A program made the translations under genes and the position numbers. A stretch of 64,000 nt of DNA from Bradyrhizobium barranii subsp. apii (GTDB taxonomy: Bacteria; Pseudomonadota; Alphaproteobacteria; Rhizobiales; Xanthobacteraceae): the NCBI RefSeq assembly GCF_011516635.5, contig NZ_CP096255.1, positions 7,562,501-7,626,500 of the forward strand, written 5' to 3'. The notes beneath the pieces are model-generated. The model saw nothing but the letters and a program-made list of their open reading frames with translations. It was not told the origin of the DNA and did not search any database. Each line of letters starts with the position of its first letter. Position 1 is the first letter of the stretch. This document shows, piece after piece, positions 1 to 9,127 of the stretch.

Positions 1-28
1 CCTTGGCCTGACGGATGGCGGCATACAT
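1..28 (-). CDS. Start of a small protein running off the left edge
   Basis: Only the first nine codons are in the window, reading MYAAIRQAK. The ATG at 28-26 follows a strong ribosome site (GAGGAGG, 40-34) at 5 nt spacing; a second ATG at 33-31 sits directly on that site and is too close. The N-terminus resembles small antibiotic-biosynthesis-monooxygenase-like ferredoxin-fold proteins of Bradyrhizobium, but this is from memory of similar N-termini and cannot be proved from nine residues. It is divergent from the next gene. Confidence 0.45.
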
Positions 29-252
29 GGCATCCTCCTCCGGCTATTGCTGTCGGGCATGTGCCCGGCTTCGATCCTACGCCGAAGCGCGCGACCAATC
101 CACGCTTGGTTAACCCGGCACTAATCCATTCCCGCGATCTGCAACCAACGGTTAAGCACGCCTCAACATCGGTGCCTTAGTCTCGCCCCACTCACTTTTC
201 GCAAACGGCGACGGCCTATTCTGCCGGGTGAAGTGACATCAGGGGGTTCATC

Positions 253-1059
253 ATGCGCGTTGCGCTGCTGCTGACCGCGACCGTTGTGGGCGCGCTCTTC
301 GCCAATCCATCCCATGCCGGATCGCTCGACGCGTCGGCCGGGGCAGCGCAGGCGCTGCCGCCGGGCTTCCAGAGCTACCGCGGCTACATGTTCGACCTGA
401 CGGAGAATTCCGAGCGCAAGGACGTCGACAAGCTCACCGACAATCTGAAGCAGCAGATCGACGTCGTCGAAGCTTCCGGCCTGTCGCCGCGCGTGCTGCG
501 CTTCTTCCACACCGTTCCGATCGTCGCGAGCGAGCTCGCCTGCCTCGACGAAGGCGCCGCGACCGCATGCTACGGCCGGGTCACGCCGGACATCCAGCGC
601 ACCGCACCCCGGACGCTGACGGTCTGGGACCCCGACAAGCAGCGCTGGACCAATCCGAACGCCGTCGACCTCGCGGTCGATTCGGGCCTCGGCGTGATCA
701 TGCTGCGGCCGGACATGATGCGCTACGAGAAGGAAGCCGTGCTGCTGCACGAGTTGCTGCACGCCTATCACGCGCGGCTGTTGCCGGACGGCTACGCCAA
801 CAAGGGCGTGATCGGCTATTACGCCCTTGCCAAGTCCAAGGATATGTTACCCAAGGAATCCTATGCGATGAAGAATCCCATGGAATTCTTTGCCGTGACC
901 GCCAGCATCTTCCTGGCCGGCAAGAGCGAATTCCACGACCCGAAGTCGCGCGAGGCGCTCAAGGAGAAGATGCCGGACTATTACAAATATCTGGTCGGCG
1001 TGTTCGGCTTCGACCCCGATCCGGCACCGGCGAGCGGACCGGTTGCCTCGCTGAAATAA
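253..1059 (+). CDS. Secreted HExxH-motif putative zinc metallopeptidase-like protein
   Basis: 268 residues. Residues 1-22 form a signal peptide ending near SHA-GS, so the protein is probably periplasmic. The sequence LLHELLHAYH (HExxH at about 166-170) is a zinc-protease type helix, followed by a possible third ligand further on in the region NPMEFFAVTASIF, where a Glu lies about 45 residues downstream. No other known domain is recognised. It is monocistronic and is followed by a strong terminator. The metal site is seen; peptidase activity is inference. Related proteins in rhizobia are annotated as hypothetical. Confidence 0.8.
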   Translation: MRVALLLTATVVGALFANPSHAGSLDASAGAAQALPPGFQSYRGYMFDLTENSERKDVDKLTDNLKQQIDVVEASGLSPRVLRFFHTVPIVASELACLDEGAATACYGRVTPDIQRTAPRTLTVWDPDKQRWTNPNAVDLAVDSGLGVIMLRPDMMRYEKEAVLLHELLHAYHARLLPDGYANKGVIGYYALAKSKDMLPKESYAMKNPMEFFAVTASIFLAGKSEFHDPKSREALKEKMPDYYKYLVGVFGFDPDPAPASGPVASLK

Positions 1060-1083
1060 GGCGTCTGCGCCAAGCCACCCCAG

Positions 1084-1112
1084 AAAGCCGCGCAAAAATG
1101 CGCGGCTTTTTT
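1084..1112 (+). terminator. Rho-independent terminator
   Basis: GC-rich stem (AAAGCCGCGCA / TGCGCGGCTTT) with a 4-nt loop and a T run, 25 nt after the stop of the HExxH protein gene. Confidence 0.85.
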
Positions 1113-1221
1113 GGTTTGGTAACCGGAAGCTGCGGATGACGCACCGCCGGGAATTGCCAAGGCGGGGCCCGATCTGCATAGTCCCGCCCGCATCGATACC
1201 GTTTTAAGAGGATAGAACAAC

Positions 1222-1575
1222 ATGGCGGACGCCGACCTGGATGTCGTGATCCGGCAACTGGCCAGACAGCTGCATACGGGCCTTTTGACCCGCGCCAAGG
1301 AGCGCCGGGATCGCTTCAACGGCCTTGCGGCCAAGGCCAAGGGCAAGGAGACCGGCGACCGCTTCAAGATGATGGCCAAGGCCACGATGGAGCAGGCCAC
1401 CGCCGCCGCCAAGCGCCTCCAGATGTCCGCCGACAACGTCGCCGACAGCTACGCCCGCTCGATGCGCCTCGTCGCCAGCACGCCGATCCCGGCGAAGGTG
1501 GAGAAGAAGGCGAAGGAGAAGCCGGTGAAGAAGGCCGCGAAGGCCAAGAAGGCCAAAGCCAAGAAGGCGAAGTAG
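1222..1575 (+). CDS. Small protein with Lys/Ala-rich histone-like tail
   Basis: 117 residues with no signal peptide. Residues 1-85 are predicted mainly helical; residues 92-117 are almost only Lys and Ala with a few Glu, Pro and Val (AKKAKAKKAK at the end), like histone H1-type or AlgP-type tails. Such a tail may bind DNA or RNA without sequence preference, which is inference. GAGGATA lies upstream of the ATG. The gene stands alone between a terminator and a repeat element. The function is unknown. Confidence 0.75.
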   Translation: MADADLDVVIRQLARQLHTGLLTRAKERRDRFNGLAAKAKGKETGDRFKMMAKATMEQATAAAKRLQMSADNVADSYARSMRLVASTPIPAKVEKKAKEKPVKKAAKAKKAKAKKAK

Positions 1576-1590
1576 TCGCCCTGCTTTCTT

Positions 1591-1732
1591 CCTTCTCCCC
1601 TTGCGGGAGAAGGTGGCGCGAAGCGCCGGATGAGGGGTTGTTTCCGCGCGCAACACTGTTCGTGAGGATAGATACCCCTCACCCGTCTCGCCGCTATCGC
1701 GGCGAGCCACCCTCTCCCGCAAGGGGAGAGGG
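1591..1732. repeat. Interspersed palindromic repeat, family A (copy 1)
   Basis: Contains CCTTCTCCCCTTGCGGGAGAAGG, GAAGCGCCGGATGAGGGG and, in inverted sense, CACCCGTCTCGCCGC and CCCTCTCCCGCAAGGGG. The same modules recur at 18164 and 18887. It fills the space between the Lys-rich protein and the TPR gene. Confidence 0.85.
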
Positions 1733-1762
1733 TCGCAGCGGCGAATGCGGCTCTAGATATCT

Positions 1763-2404
1763 CTACCGCCTCGGCGCGGGGGCCTGGTTCGGCTCGGCGC
1801 TCGCGAGCTCGGCGAGCTTGGCGCGGGCCGCGTCGCGGGTGCGGCCGTCCTTGCCGGCCGGCAGCGCGAGAGCGGCTTCGAAATCGGCGCGGGCGTCGTC
1901 GGCCTGGCCGCGGGCGAGGAATGCAAGGCCACGGTCGAGGCGGGCCTGCGCATCCGACGGGTCGAGACGGACCGCCGTGTTGTAGCTCAGGATGGCGCGA
2001 TCGAGATCCCCGGTGGCGGCGAGCGCCAGACCGCGCTGGTGATAGGGCGCGGCGTGCCTGGGATCATGTGCGATCGCCTCATCGTAATCCTCGATGGCAA
2101 GCTCCAGGTCGCCGTTCTGCCGGCGCGCCTGCGCCCGGTCGCGATACAGCGAGGCGCGGTTGGGATTGAGGTGGATGGCCTCGTCGAAATCCGCGATCGC
2201 CCGCCGCCAGTCGCCGTGGCGCAACGCGATCCGTCCGCGCCCTTCATAGGCGAACGCGATCAGCGATCCCCGCAGCGGCGAGAATCCGATCACCGCCGAG
2301 CAGATGTCGGGCTCGTCCTCGTCCCCGCAATTGACGACCGTGTGCGTGGACAGGCCAATGAGCACGCCCAGGACGATCAACAATGGTACCGCAGCTTTGG
2401 TCAT
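1763..2404 (-). CDS. Membrane-anchored TPR-repeat protein
   Basis: 213 residues. Residues 1-25 are a hydrophobic N-terminal segment (signal anchor or signal peptide), followed by a Cys-containing spacer and four consecutive TPR-like units of 34 residues (about 58-190) with the pattern A..DFDEAI..NP and A..YDEAI..DP. TPR domains mediate protein-protein contacts; the partner is unknown. The gene precedes a family A repeat at its 3' end and lies downstream of htpX on the same strand with a 150-nt gap, so it may be transcribed with it. Confidence 0.85.
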   Translation of the reverse strand: MTKAAVPLLIVLGVLIGLSTHTVVNCGDEDEPDICSAVIGFSPLRGSLIAFAYEGRGRIALRHGDWRRAIADFDEAIHLNPNRASLYRDRAQARRQNGDLELAIEDYDEAIAHDPRHAAPYHQRGLALAATGDLDRAILSYNTAVRLDPSDAQARLDRGLAFLARGQADDARADFEAALALPAGKDGRTRDAARAKLAELASAEPNQAPAPRR

Positions 2405-2553
2405 CTTCGACCGTGGCAGGCAGAGGACCGGCCACGCATCCCCTTTCGAAGGAACAGTCTCGCCATGGTGTTAACACCGGCCGGGACCATCCGGTGTGCG
2501 CCAGGTCACAAAAGCTGGTCACAAAGCCGGGCGCGATTCCGGCCGGTTCCGCA

Positions 2554-3510
2554 TCAGCCCCAAGGGCCACGGGAAGGACCAGGTGAAGGGCCGCGTGAGG
2601 ACGACTGCCCCCACGGGCTCCGCGGCGGATAGTTTTCGTTGGCACCGACCGACGGAGATGCCTGCGCGCCGAGTTCGGCCGCGAGCTGCTGGAGCGCCGC
2701 GATACGGTTCTGCGTCGAAGGATGGGTGGCGAACAGATTGTCCACACCATGGCCCGACAGCGGGTTGATGATGAACATGTGCGCGGTCGCGGGGTTTCTC
2801 TCGGCATCGTAGTTCGGGACCTGATGCGCGGCGCCTTCGATCTTCAGCAGCGCCGACGCCAGCCACATCGGCTGGCCCGCAATGCGCGCGCCGAGATTGT
2901 CCGCGGCATATTCGCGGGTACGGCTGATCGCCATCTGCACCAGCATGGCGCCGATCGGGGCGAGGATCATCATCAGGATCGAGCCGACGATGCCGGGGCC
3001 GTTGTTGTCGCGATGGCCACCGAAGAACATGCCGAACTGCGCCAGCATCGAGATCGCGCCGGCAATGGTCGCGGTAACAGTCATCAGCAGCGTGTCGTGA
3101 TGCTTGATATGTGCGAGCTCGTGCGCGATCACGCCGGCAAGTTCCTCGCGGCTGAGCTGATGCACAAGGCCGGTGGTGACGGCGACCGCGGCATTCTGCG
3201 GGTTGCGCCCGGTCGCGAACGCGTTGGGCTGCGCCTCGTCCATCACGAACACACGCGGCATCGGCAGCGAGGCGCGGCCCGCAAGCTCGGCGACGAGCCC
3301 GACCAGCTCCGGCGCGCTGGCGCGGTCGACCTCATGGGCGCCGTACATGCGGAGCACCATGCGGTCGGAGTTCCAGTAGGTGAAGAGATTGGTCGCGGCG
3401 GCAATGACGAGCGCGATCATGGCGCCGGCGGCGCCGCCGATCAGATAGCCGACGCCCATGAACAGGGCGGTGAGGCCGGCGAGCAGCATTGCGGTACGAA
3501 GATAGTTCAT
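2554..3510 (-). CDS. htpX: Zinc metalloprotease HtpX
   Basis: 318 residues; membrane-bound M48 protease for quality control of inner-membrane proteins. Two hydrophobic segments lie at residues 5-45, the zinc motif HELAH at 130-134, further hydrophobic segments at about 142-195, and the third-ligand region SRTREYAADNLGA near 196-208. Length fits the family (about 290-320) and the tail is Pro/Ser/Gly-rich. GGGAGACGG precedes the ATG. In other bacteria htpX responds to envelope or heat stress; no promoter of that kind was identified here. Confidence 0.95.
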   Translation of the reverse strand: MNYLRTAMLLAGLTALFMGVGYLIGGAAGAMIALVIAAATNLFTYWNSDRMVLRMYGAHEVDRASAPELVGLVAELAGRASLPMPRVFVMDEAQPNAFATGRNPQNAAVAVTTGLVHQLSREELAGVIAHELAHIKHHDTLLMTVTATIAGAISMLAQFGMFFGGHRDNNGPGIVGSILMMILAPIGAMLVQMAISRTREYAADNLGARIAGQPMWLASALLKIEGAAHQVPNYDAERNPATAHMFIINPLSGHGVDNLFATHPSTQNRIAALQQLAAELGAQASPSVGANENYPPRSPWGQSSSRGPSPGPSRGPWG

Positions 3511-3636
3511 GGCCGTCTCCCAGGGCGGCCGCGGGCAAACCTCTGGCCGGCGCCATTCAGGTAGGGATGACCCCGGCCCGGGTGCAAGGTTTCAAGGTGC
3601 GTCGCGGGGCCGCGGCTATGCCCAACATTGCATTTC

Positions 3637-3766
3637 CGTCATGCCCGGGCTTGTCCCGCCTGCGCGGCCGAAGCCGCTTCGGCGCGGCGAAGGCCCGGGC
3701 ATCCACGTTCTTCCTCTACACAAGCCCCGAAAGGCGTGGATGGCTGGGACAAGCCCGGCCATGACG
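3637..3766. repeat. Interspersed palindromic repeat, family F
   Basis: Begins CGTCATGCCCGGGC and ends with its inverted counterpart GCCCGGCCATGACG, with internal modules TTGTCCC / GGGACAA and CCACG / CGTGG. It occupies most of the 333-nt gap between htpX and the transglycosylase gene; the rest of the gap shows nothing else. Confidence 0.8.
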
Positions 3767-3844
3767 AAGGGATGGTTTGAGGCGCTCAATTCACTTAAGC
3801 TTTAGCAAGATTCCACACGCGCCCTTCTCCCCGCCGGAAAGCTC

Positions 3845-5146
3845 ATGCTCCAGACCCGATTTGCGATCGCGGCCGCCGCTCTGCTCGCCTTCGCCCTCCC
3901 CGCCTCCGCCCAGTTCGCGCCACCGCCCGCCAAGCCCATCGCGCCCAAAGCCACAACCCCGTCGCCGCGCGCGGCGTCGTGCCACAATGGCGCGAGCTTC
4001 GATCGTTTCCTGGCCGACGTGAAAAAGCAGGCCGTTACCGCCGGCGTGTCGCAGCGGACGATATCGGAAGCCTCGCCCTACCTCGTCTACGACCAGGGCA
4101 TCGTCAATCGCGACCGCGGCCAGCGCGTGTTCGGCCAGCTCTTCACCGAATTTGCCGGCCGCATGGCCGCGCCCTATCGCATGCAGAACGGCCAGCAGCA
4201 CATCAAGAGCCACGCGGCTGCGTTCGCGCGCGCCGAAAAGGAATACGGCGTGCCGCCGGCGGTGATCGCCGCGTTCTGGGGCCTCGAGAGCGATTTCGGC
4301 GTTAACATCGGCAATCTGCCGACGCTGAAATCGTTGGTGTCGCTGGCCTATGACTGCCGCCGCTCGGAGATGTTCGTGAACGAGACCATCGCCGCGCTGA
4401 AGATCATCGACCGTGGCGATCTCACACCCGACGAGATGGTCGGCTCCTGGGCCGGCGAGCTCGGGCAGACGCAATTCCTGCCCGTGCATTACGTCAACTA
4501 CGCCGTCGACTATGACGGCGACGGCCGGCGCGATCTCTTGCGCAGCGAGGACGACGTGATCGGCTCGACCGCGAACTACATCGCCAACGGATTGAAGTGG
4601 CGGCGCGGCGAGCCGTGGCTCGAAGAGATCAAGGTGCCGCAGAACCTGCCCTGGGATCAGACCGACCTCACGGTGCAGCAGCCGCGCTCGAAATGGTCGC
4701 AGTTGGGAGTCACCTATCCCGACGGCCGTCCGCTGCCGAACGACAATCTCGCGTCGTCCGTGCTGCTGCCGATGGGGCGCAACGGACCTGCCTTCATGGC
4801 GTATGCGAATTTCGCGGCCTACACCGAGTGGAATAACTCGCTGATCTATTCGACCACCGCGGGCTATCTCGCCACCCGCATCGCGGGCGCGGCTCCGATG
4901 CGCAAGCCGGCCCAACCGGTCGCGCAACTGCCGTTCAACGAGCTCAAGCAATTGCAGCAGCTCCTGGTCCAGGCCGGCTTCAATGTCGGCAAGGTCGACG
5001 GCGTGCTGGGCCAGCAGAGCCGCGCCGCCGTGAAGGCGATGCAGATCAAATACGGCCTGCCCGCCGATTCCTGGCCGACCGCCGAGCTGCTCGCGCGGAT
5101 GCGCGGCGGCACGGCCCAGGCGCAGCCGGCGGGGATGATCCGGTAG
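3845..5146 (+). CDS. Lytic murein transglycosylase (MltB family) with peptidoglycan-binding domain
   Basis: 433 residues. Cleaves the MurNAc-GlcNAc bond of peptidoglycan to give anhydro ends. Residues 1-22 are a signal peptide (LPASAQ cleavage). An SLT_2-type catalytic domain spans about 45-340, with the catalytic Glu148 in FWGLESDFG and the substrate-cleft motif GELGQTQFLP. A PG_binding_1 domain lies at about 365-430 (LLVQAGF, VDGVLGQQSRAAVKAMQ). The protein has no lipobox, so it is a soluble periplasmic form rather than an MltB lipoprotein. Single gene. Confidence 0.93.
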   Translation: MLQTRFAIAAAALLAFALPASAQFAPPPAKPIAPKATTPSPRAASCHNGASFDRFLADVKKQAVTAGVSQRTISEASPYLVYDQGIVNRDRGQRVFGQLFTEFAGRMAAPYRMQNGQQHIKSHAAAFARAEKEYGVPPAVIAAFWGLESDFGVNIGNLPTLKSLVSLAYDCRRSEMFVNETIAALKIIDRGDLTPDEMVGSWAGELGQTQFLPVHYVNYAVDYDGDGRRDLLRSEDDVIGSTANYIANGLKWRRGEPWLEEIKVPQNLPWDQTDLTVQQPRSKWSQLGVTYPDGRPLPNDNLASSVLLPMGRNGPAFMAYANFAAYTEWNNSLIYSTTAGYLATRIAGAAPMRKPAQPVAQLPFNELKQLQQLLVQAGFNVGKVDGVLGQQSRAAVKAMQIKYGLPADSWPTAELLARMRGGTAQAQPAGMIR

Positions 5147-5201
5147 AATTTTCGCACCGCACAAGCCGCTCTCGCGATTGTAATTTTCCGTGATGCTCCC
5201 A

Positions 5202-5241
5202 TGTGAGTGGCTCAGGTTTCTCCTGAGATTTCCCATTCACA
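5202..5241 (+). other. Imperfect stem-loop in the 5' leader of the DUF1993 gene
   Basis: TGTGAGTGG-CTCAGG pairs with CCTGAG and CCATTCACA around the loop TTTCT. It ends 12 nt before the ATG and has no T run, so it is unlikely to be a terminator. It could be a leader structure or a short repeat remnant. Confidence 0.5.
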
Positions 5242-5253
5242 AGCGAGCATCAC

Positions 5254-5757
5254 ATGTCCTTCCACGACGCCGTCGTCCCCGCGTACTTGCAAATGCTGAA
5301 CAGCCTGACCGGCCTGCTCACCAAAGCCGAGGCGCATTGCGCGGCCAAAAAGATCGACCCGAGCGTCCTGCTCGGCTCGCGCCTCTTCCCGGACATGCTG
5401 CCGCTGTCGAAGCAGATCCAGCTCGCCAGCGATTTCGCCGCCAAGGGCTGCGCCAGGCTGACCCATAGCGAGGTGCCTTCGATGCCCGACACGGAAAAGA
5501 CGTTTGAGGAGCTGAAGCAGCGGCTCGCCAAGACGATCGACTACGTGAAATCGTACAAGCCGGAGCAGTTCGAAGGCGCCGACACCAAGGACGTGACCTT
5601 CCCGGCGGGCCCGGACCGGACCATGACGCTCAAGGGCCAGCAGTTCTTCAGCGGGGTCTCGCTGCCGAACTTCTATTTCCACGCCACCACCGCTCACGGC
5701 ATCATGCGTCATAACGGCATCGAGATCGGCAAGCGCGATTTCCTCGGCGCGAACTGA
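5254..5757 (+). CDS. DUF1993 family protein
   Basis: 167 residues, soluble, no signal peptide. The sequence follows the DUF1993 pattern: an N-terminal AYLQMLNSLTGLLTKAE helix, LFPDMLPLSKQIQ, AKGCARL, and the C-terminal FYFHATTAHGIMRHNGIEIGK with conserved His residues, suggesting a DinB-like four-helix bundle that may bind a metal. The function of the family is not known. It is transcribed alone; the leader contains an inverted repeat. Confidence 0.9.
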   Translation: MSFHDAVVPAYLQMLNSLTGLLTKAEAHCAAKKIDPSVLLGSRLFPDMLPLSKQIQLASDFAAKGCARLTHSEVPSMPDTEKTFEELKQRLAKTIDYVKSYKPEQFEGADTKDVTFPAGPDRTMTLKGQQFFSGVSLPNFYFHATTAHGIMRHNGIEIGKRDFLGAN

Positions 5758-5930
5758 GGGATCGCAGGCCGTGGCAGCGCAAATCCGCTGTCATGGCCGG
5801 GATTGCACATGAATCATGCTATGCGGGCCAGGCCGCGTAGCTCGCCTGCACTTTCCGTATGGCTCCTCCCTTGCGCCTGATGTCGCGATGCACAAGTGTT
5901 CGTGATCTCTCACCGCCTGGAAGCATTCCC

Positions 5931-7031
5931 ATGAGCCGCCCGACCAAATTGCTAGAGACCTACAAGCTCGGCCCGATCACGCTGGCAAACCGCCTCGTGA
6001 TGGCGCCGCTGACGCGCAACCGCGCCGCGCCCGGCACGTTCGTGCCGAGCCCGTTTGCTGCCGATTATTACGGCCAGCGCGCCTCCGCAGGTCTCCTGGT
6101 CACCGAAGCGAGCCAGATCTCACAGCAGGGCCAGGGCTACCAGGACACGCCCGGCATCTACAGCAAGGACCAGGTCGCCGGCTGGCGCAAGGTCACCGAC
6201 CGCGTGCATGAGCGCGGCGGCAAGATCTTCATCCAGCTCTGGCATGTCGGCCGCATCTCGCATGTCGATCTCCAGGCCAATGGCGCAGCCCCGGTGGCGC
6301 CGAGCGCGATCCGCGCCAAGGGCAAGACCTTCGTCAACGGTACCTTCGCCGACGTCTCCGAGCCCCGCGCGCTCGAGCTCTCCGAACTTCCCGGCATCAT
6401 CGACGACTTCAAGCGCGCCACCAAGAATGCGCTCGAGGCCGGTTTCGACGGCGTCGAGATCCACGGCGCCAACGGCTATCTGCTCGACCAGTTCGCGAGG
6501 GACGGCGCCAACAAGCGCACCGATGCTTACGGCGGCTCCATCGAAAACCGCGCGCGGCTGATGCTCGAGGTCTCCAAGGCCGTTGCCGCCGAGGCCGGCG
6601 CCGACCGCACCGGCATCCGCATCTCGCCGGTGACGCCGGCCAACGACCTCTCCGACTCCAATCCGCAGGCCTTGTTCGATCACATCGTCGACGGTCTCAA
6701 CGCACTCAAGCTCGTCTATCTGCACGTGGTCGAAGGCGCCACCGGCGGCGCGCGCGACATCGCCCCGTTCGACTATGCGGGCCTGCGCAAGCGCTTCACC
6801 GGCGCCTATATCGCCAACAACGGCTACGACTTCGATCTCGCCACCAAGGTGCTGGACGCGAACGCGGCCGATCTCATTGCGTTCGGCAAGCCGTTCATCT
6901 CCAACCCCGACCTGGTCGAGCGGCTGAAGACGGGCGCGACGCTGAACGATTGGGACAAGAACACGTTCTACGGCGGCGGCGCCAAGGGCTACACGGATTA
7001 TCCGACGCTCGCGGCCGAGCCGGCGGAGTAA
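5931..7031 (+). CDS. nemA: Old Yellow Enzyme family alkene reductase (NemA-like)
   Basis: 366 residues. FMN-dependent reductase of activated C=C bonds (N-ethylmaleimide, enones, nitro compounds) using NADPH. TIM-barrel with N-terminal YKLGPITLANRLVMAPLTRNR, IQLWHVGR (His/Trp of the flavin pocket), FDGVEIHGANGYLLDQF (substrate His/Asn pair) and the FMN phosphate region LIAFGKPFISNPDL. The ATG at 5931 (MSRPTKLLE) is chosen because it begins at the normal family N-terminus; the longer frame from 5859 adds 24 unrelated residues. No repressor gene is adjacent. Confidence 0.92.
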   Translation: MSRPTKLLETYKLGPITLANRLVMAPLTRNRAAPGTFVPSPFAADYYGQRASAGLLVTEASQISQQGQGYQDTPGIYSKDQVAGWRKVTDRVHERGGKIFIQLWHVGRISHVDLQANGAAPVAPSAIRAKGKTFVNGTFADVSEPRALELSELPGIIDDFKRATKNALEAGFDGVEIHGANGYLLDQFARDGANKRTDAYGGSIENRARLMLEVSKAVAAEAGADRTGIRISPVTPANDLSDSNPQALFDHIVDGLNALKLVYLHVVEGATGGARDIAPFDYAGLRKRFTGAYIANNGYDFDLATKVLDANAADLIAFGKPFISNPDLVERLKTGATLNDWDKNTFYGGGAKGYTDYPTLAAEPAE

Positions 7032-7051
7032 TTTCCTCTCCACACATGACG

Positions 7052-7157
7052 CTGTCATGCCCCGCGAAGGCGGGGCATCCAGTACGCCGCGGCTCTTCGG
7101 TTCAATCACGACCGTCTCTGGAATACTGGATCGCCCGATCAAGTCGGGCGATGACAG
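7052..7157. repeat. Interspersed palindromic repeat, family B (copy 1)
   Basis: Ends are CTGTCATGCCCC and GGGCGATGACAG. The inner parts CATCCAGTACGCCGCGGC, GGAATACTGGATCGCCCG and ATCAAGTCGGGCGATGACAG recur nearly identically at 44034-44137. Confidence 0.85.
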
Positions 7158-7200
7158 CGAGTGTGTAGTCGGCACAATCGCCATTCTCGACATCCGCCAG

Positions 7201-7229
7201 AAAAAAGGCCGGGATCGCTCCCGGCCTTT
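7201..7229 (-). terminator. Terminator of the glp operon
   Basis: Read on the minus strand, AAAGGCCGGGA / TCCCGGCCTTT form a perfect stem around GCGA, followed by a T run, 26 nt after the glpV stop. Confidence 0.88.
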
Positions 7230-7254
7230 CGTGTTTGATGACGCTATGCGCCGC

Positions 7255-9051
7255 TTACTTCGCTTCCGCGCGCTTGGGCGGGGACGCCGGCCACGACTTG
7301 ATCAGCGTGTCGTAGTCGACCGTCTCGCCCTTCGGCTTCTCGTTGGCGAGCTTGCGCTGCGGCGCGATGGTGCCGTCCTTCTGGGCCTTGGCGTACCAGA
7401 ACTCGGCGGTCTCCTTCTTGTGCAGCTTCGGACCGCAGGCGCCCTGCACGCCGGACTTCTCGAGACGCTCCATGACGGAGTCCTGGGCAGCCGCGAGTGC
7501 ATCCATCGCGGCTTGCGGCGTCTTCGCACCGGACGACGCATCGCCGATGTTCTGCCACCAGAGCTGCGCGAGCTTCGGATAGTCAGGCACGTTGTTGCCG
7601 GTCGGGGTCCACTGCACGCGCGCGGGCGAACGGTAGAACTCGATCAGGCCGCCGAGCTTCGGCGCACGCTCGGTGAACGACTTGTCCCAGATGTCGGATT
7701 CACGGATGAAGGTGAGACCGACATGGCTCTTCTTCAGCGACACCGTCTTGGAGACGATGAACTGGAGATAGAGCCAGGCCGCCTTGCGGCGGTCAGCCGG
7801 GGTCGACTTCAACAGCGTGAGCGAGCCGGCGTCCTGGTAGCCGAGCTTCATGCCTTCCTTCCAGTACGAACCGTGCGGCGACGGAGCCATACGCCATTTC
7901 GGCGTACCGTCCGCGTTCATCACGGCGATGCCCGGCTTCACCATGTCGGCGGTGAAGGCGGTGTACCAGAACATCTGCTGGGCGATGTTGCCCTGAGCCG
8001 GCACCGGCCCCGACTCGGAGAAGGTCATGCCCTGGGCCTGCGGCGGGGCATACTTCTTCATCCACTCGAGGTACTTGGTGATCGAGTAGACCGCAGCCGG
8101 GCCGTTGGTGTCGCCACCACGCTCGACCGAGGAGCCGACCGGACGGCAGCCTTCCATGCGGATGCCCCATTCGTCGACCGGCAGACCGTTCGGGATGCCC
8201 TTGTCGCCGTTGCCGGCCATCGACAGCCAGGCGTCGGTGAAACGCCAGCCGAGCGAGGGATCCTTCTTGCCATAGTCCATATGGCCGTAGACCTTGACGC
8301 CGTTGACCTCCTTGATGTCGTTCGTGAAGAACTCGGCGATGTCTTCATAAGCGGACCAGTTCACGGGCACGCCGAGCTCGTAGCCATATTTTGCCTTGAA
8401 CTTGGCTTTGTAGTCCGGGTTGGTGAACCAGTCGTAGCGGAACCAATAGAGGTTCGCGAACTGCTGGTCGGGCAGCTGATAGAGCTTGCCGTCCGGCGCG
8501 GTGCCGAACGACTTGCCGATGAAGTCGTTGACGTCGAGCTGGGGATCGGTGACGTCCTTGCCCTCGCCGGTCATGTAATCCGACAGTGCGATGGTCTGGC
8601 CGTAGCGGAAGTGCGTGCCGATCAGATCGGAATCGTTGATCCAGCCGTCATAGACGTTCTTGCCGGACTGCATCTGCGTCTGCAGCTTCTCGACGACGTC
8701 ACCTTCCTGGATGATGTCGTGCTTGAGCTTGATGCCGGTGAGCTCGGAGAACGCCTTTGCCAGCGTCTGCGACTCGTATTCGTGGGTCGCGATGGTCTCG
8801 GAGACGACGTTGATCTCCATGCCCTTGAAGGGCTCGGCGGCCTTGGCAAACCACTCCAGCTCCTTCTTCTGCTCGTCCTTCGACAGCGTCGAGGGCTGGA
8901 ATTCCGCAATCCACTTCTGGATCGCGGCGTCGTCGGCGGCGCGGACCGGCGCCGAGACGGCGAACGACACCGCCACGATGGCGGCGGCGCTGGACATGGT
9001 CAGAAAGCTATTCTTGGTCAATGGACCTTTCCTTCTCCTAAACTGTCGCAT
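7255..9051 (-). CDS. glpV: Glycerol ABC transporter substrate-binding protein
   Basis: 598 residues. Periplasmic binding protein for glycerol import, last gene of the operon. The start at 9051 has GGAGG at 6 nt spacing; the longer open frame to 9201 lacks one and runs into glpU. A signal peptide spans about residues 1-37 (basic MRQFRRRK, hydrophobic core, SAPVRA-AD). It is a large cluster of the extracellular binding protein family 1, longer than sugar-binding relatives but normal for rhizobial GlpV. A TTG within the frame, also after a GGAGAAGG tract, is an alternative start. A strong terminator follows. Confidence 0.92.
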   Translation of the reverse strand: MRQFRRRKGPLTKNSFLTMSSAAAIVAVSFAVSAPVRAADDAAIQKWIAEFQPSTLSKDEQKKELEWFAKAAEPFKGMEINVVSETIATHEYESQTLAKAFSELTGIKLKHDIIQEGDVVEKLQTQMQSGKNVYDGWINDSDLIGTHFRYGQTIALSDYMTGEGKDVTDPQLDVNDFIGKSFGTAPDGKLYQLPDQQFANLYWFRYDWFTNPDYKAKFKAKYGYELGVPVNWSAYEDIAEFFTNDIKEVNGVKVYGHMDYGKKDPSLGWRFTDAWLSMAGNGDKGIPNGLPVDEWGIRMEGCRPVGSSVERGGDTNGPAAVYSITKYLEWMKKYAPPQAQGMTFSESGPVPAQGNIAQQMFWYTAFTADMVKPGIAVMNADGTPKWRMAPSPHGSYWKEGMKLGYQDAGSLTLLKSTPADRRKAAWLYLQFIVSKTVSLKKSHVGLTFIRESDIWDKSFTERAPKLGGLIEFYRSPARVQWTPTGNNVPDYPKLAQLWWQNIGDASSGAKTPQAAMDALAAAQDSVMERLEKSGVQGACGPKLHKKETAEFWYAKAQKDGTIAPQRKLANEKPKGETVDYDTLIKSWPASPPKRAEAK

Positions 9052-9127
9052 GTTGTTCCTCCGTTGCAGCGACAAAATTTTATACAGGCCCGGGTTGCCC
9101 CCGGATCTGGCCGTCCCTTCGCGAGCT

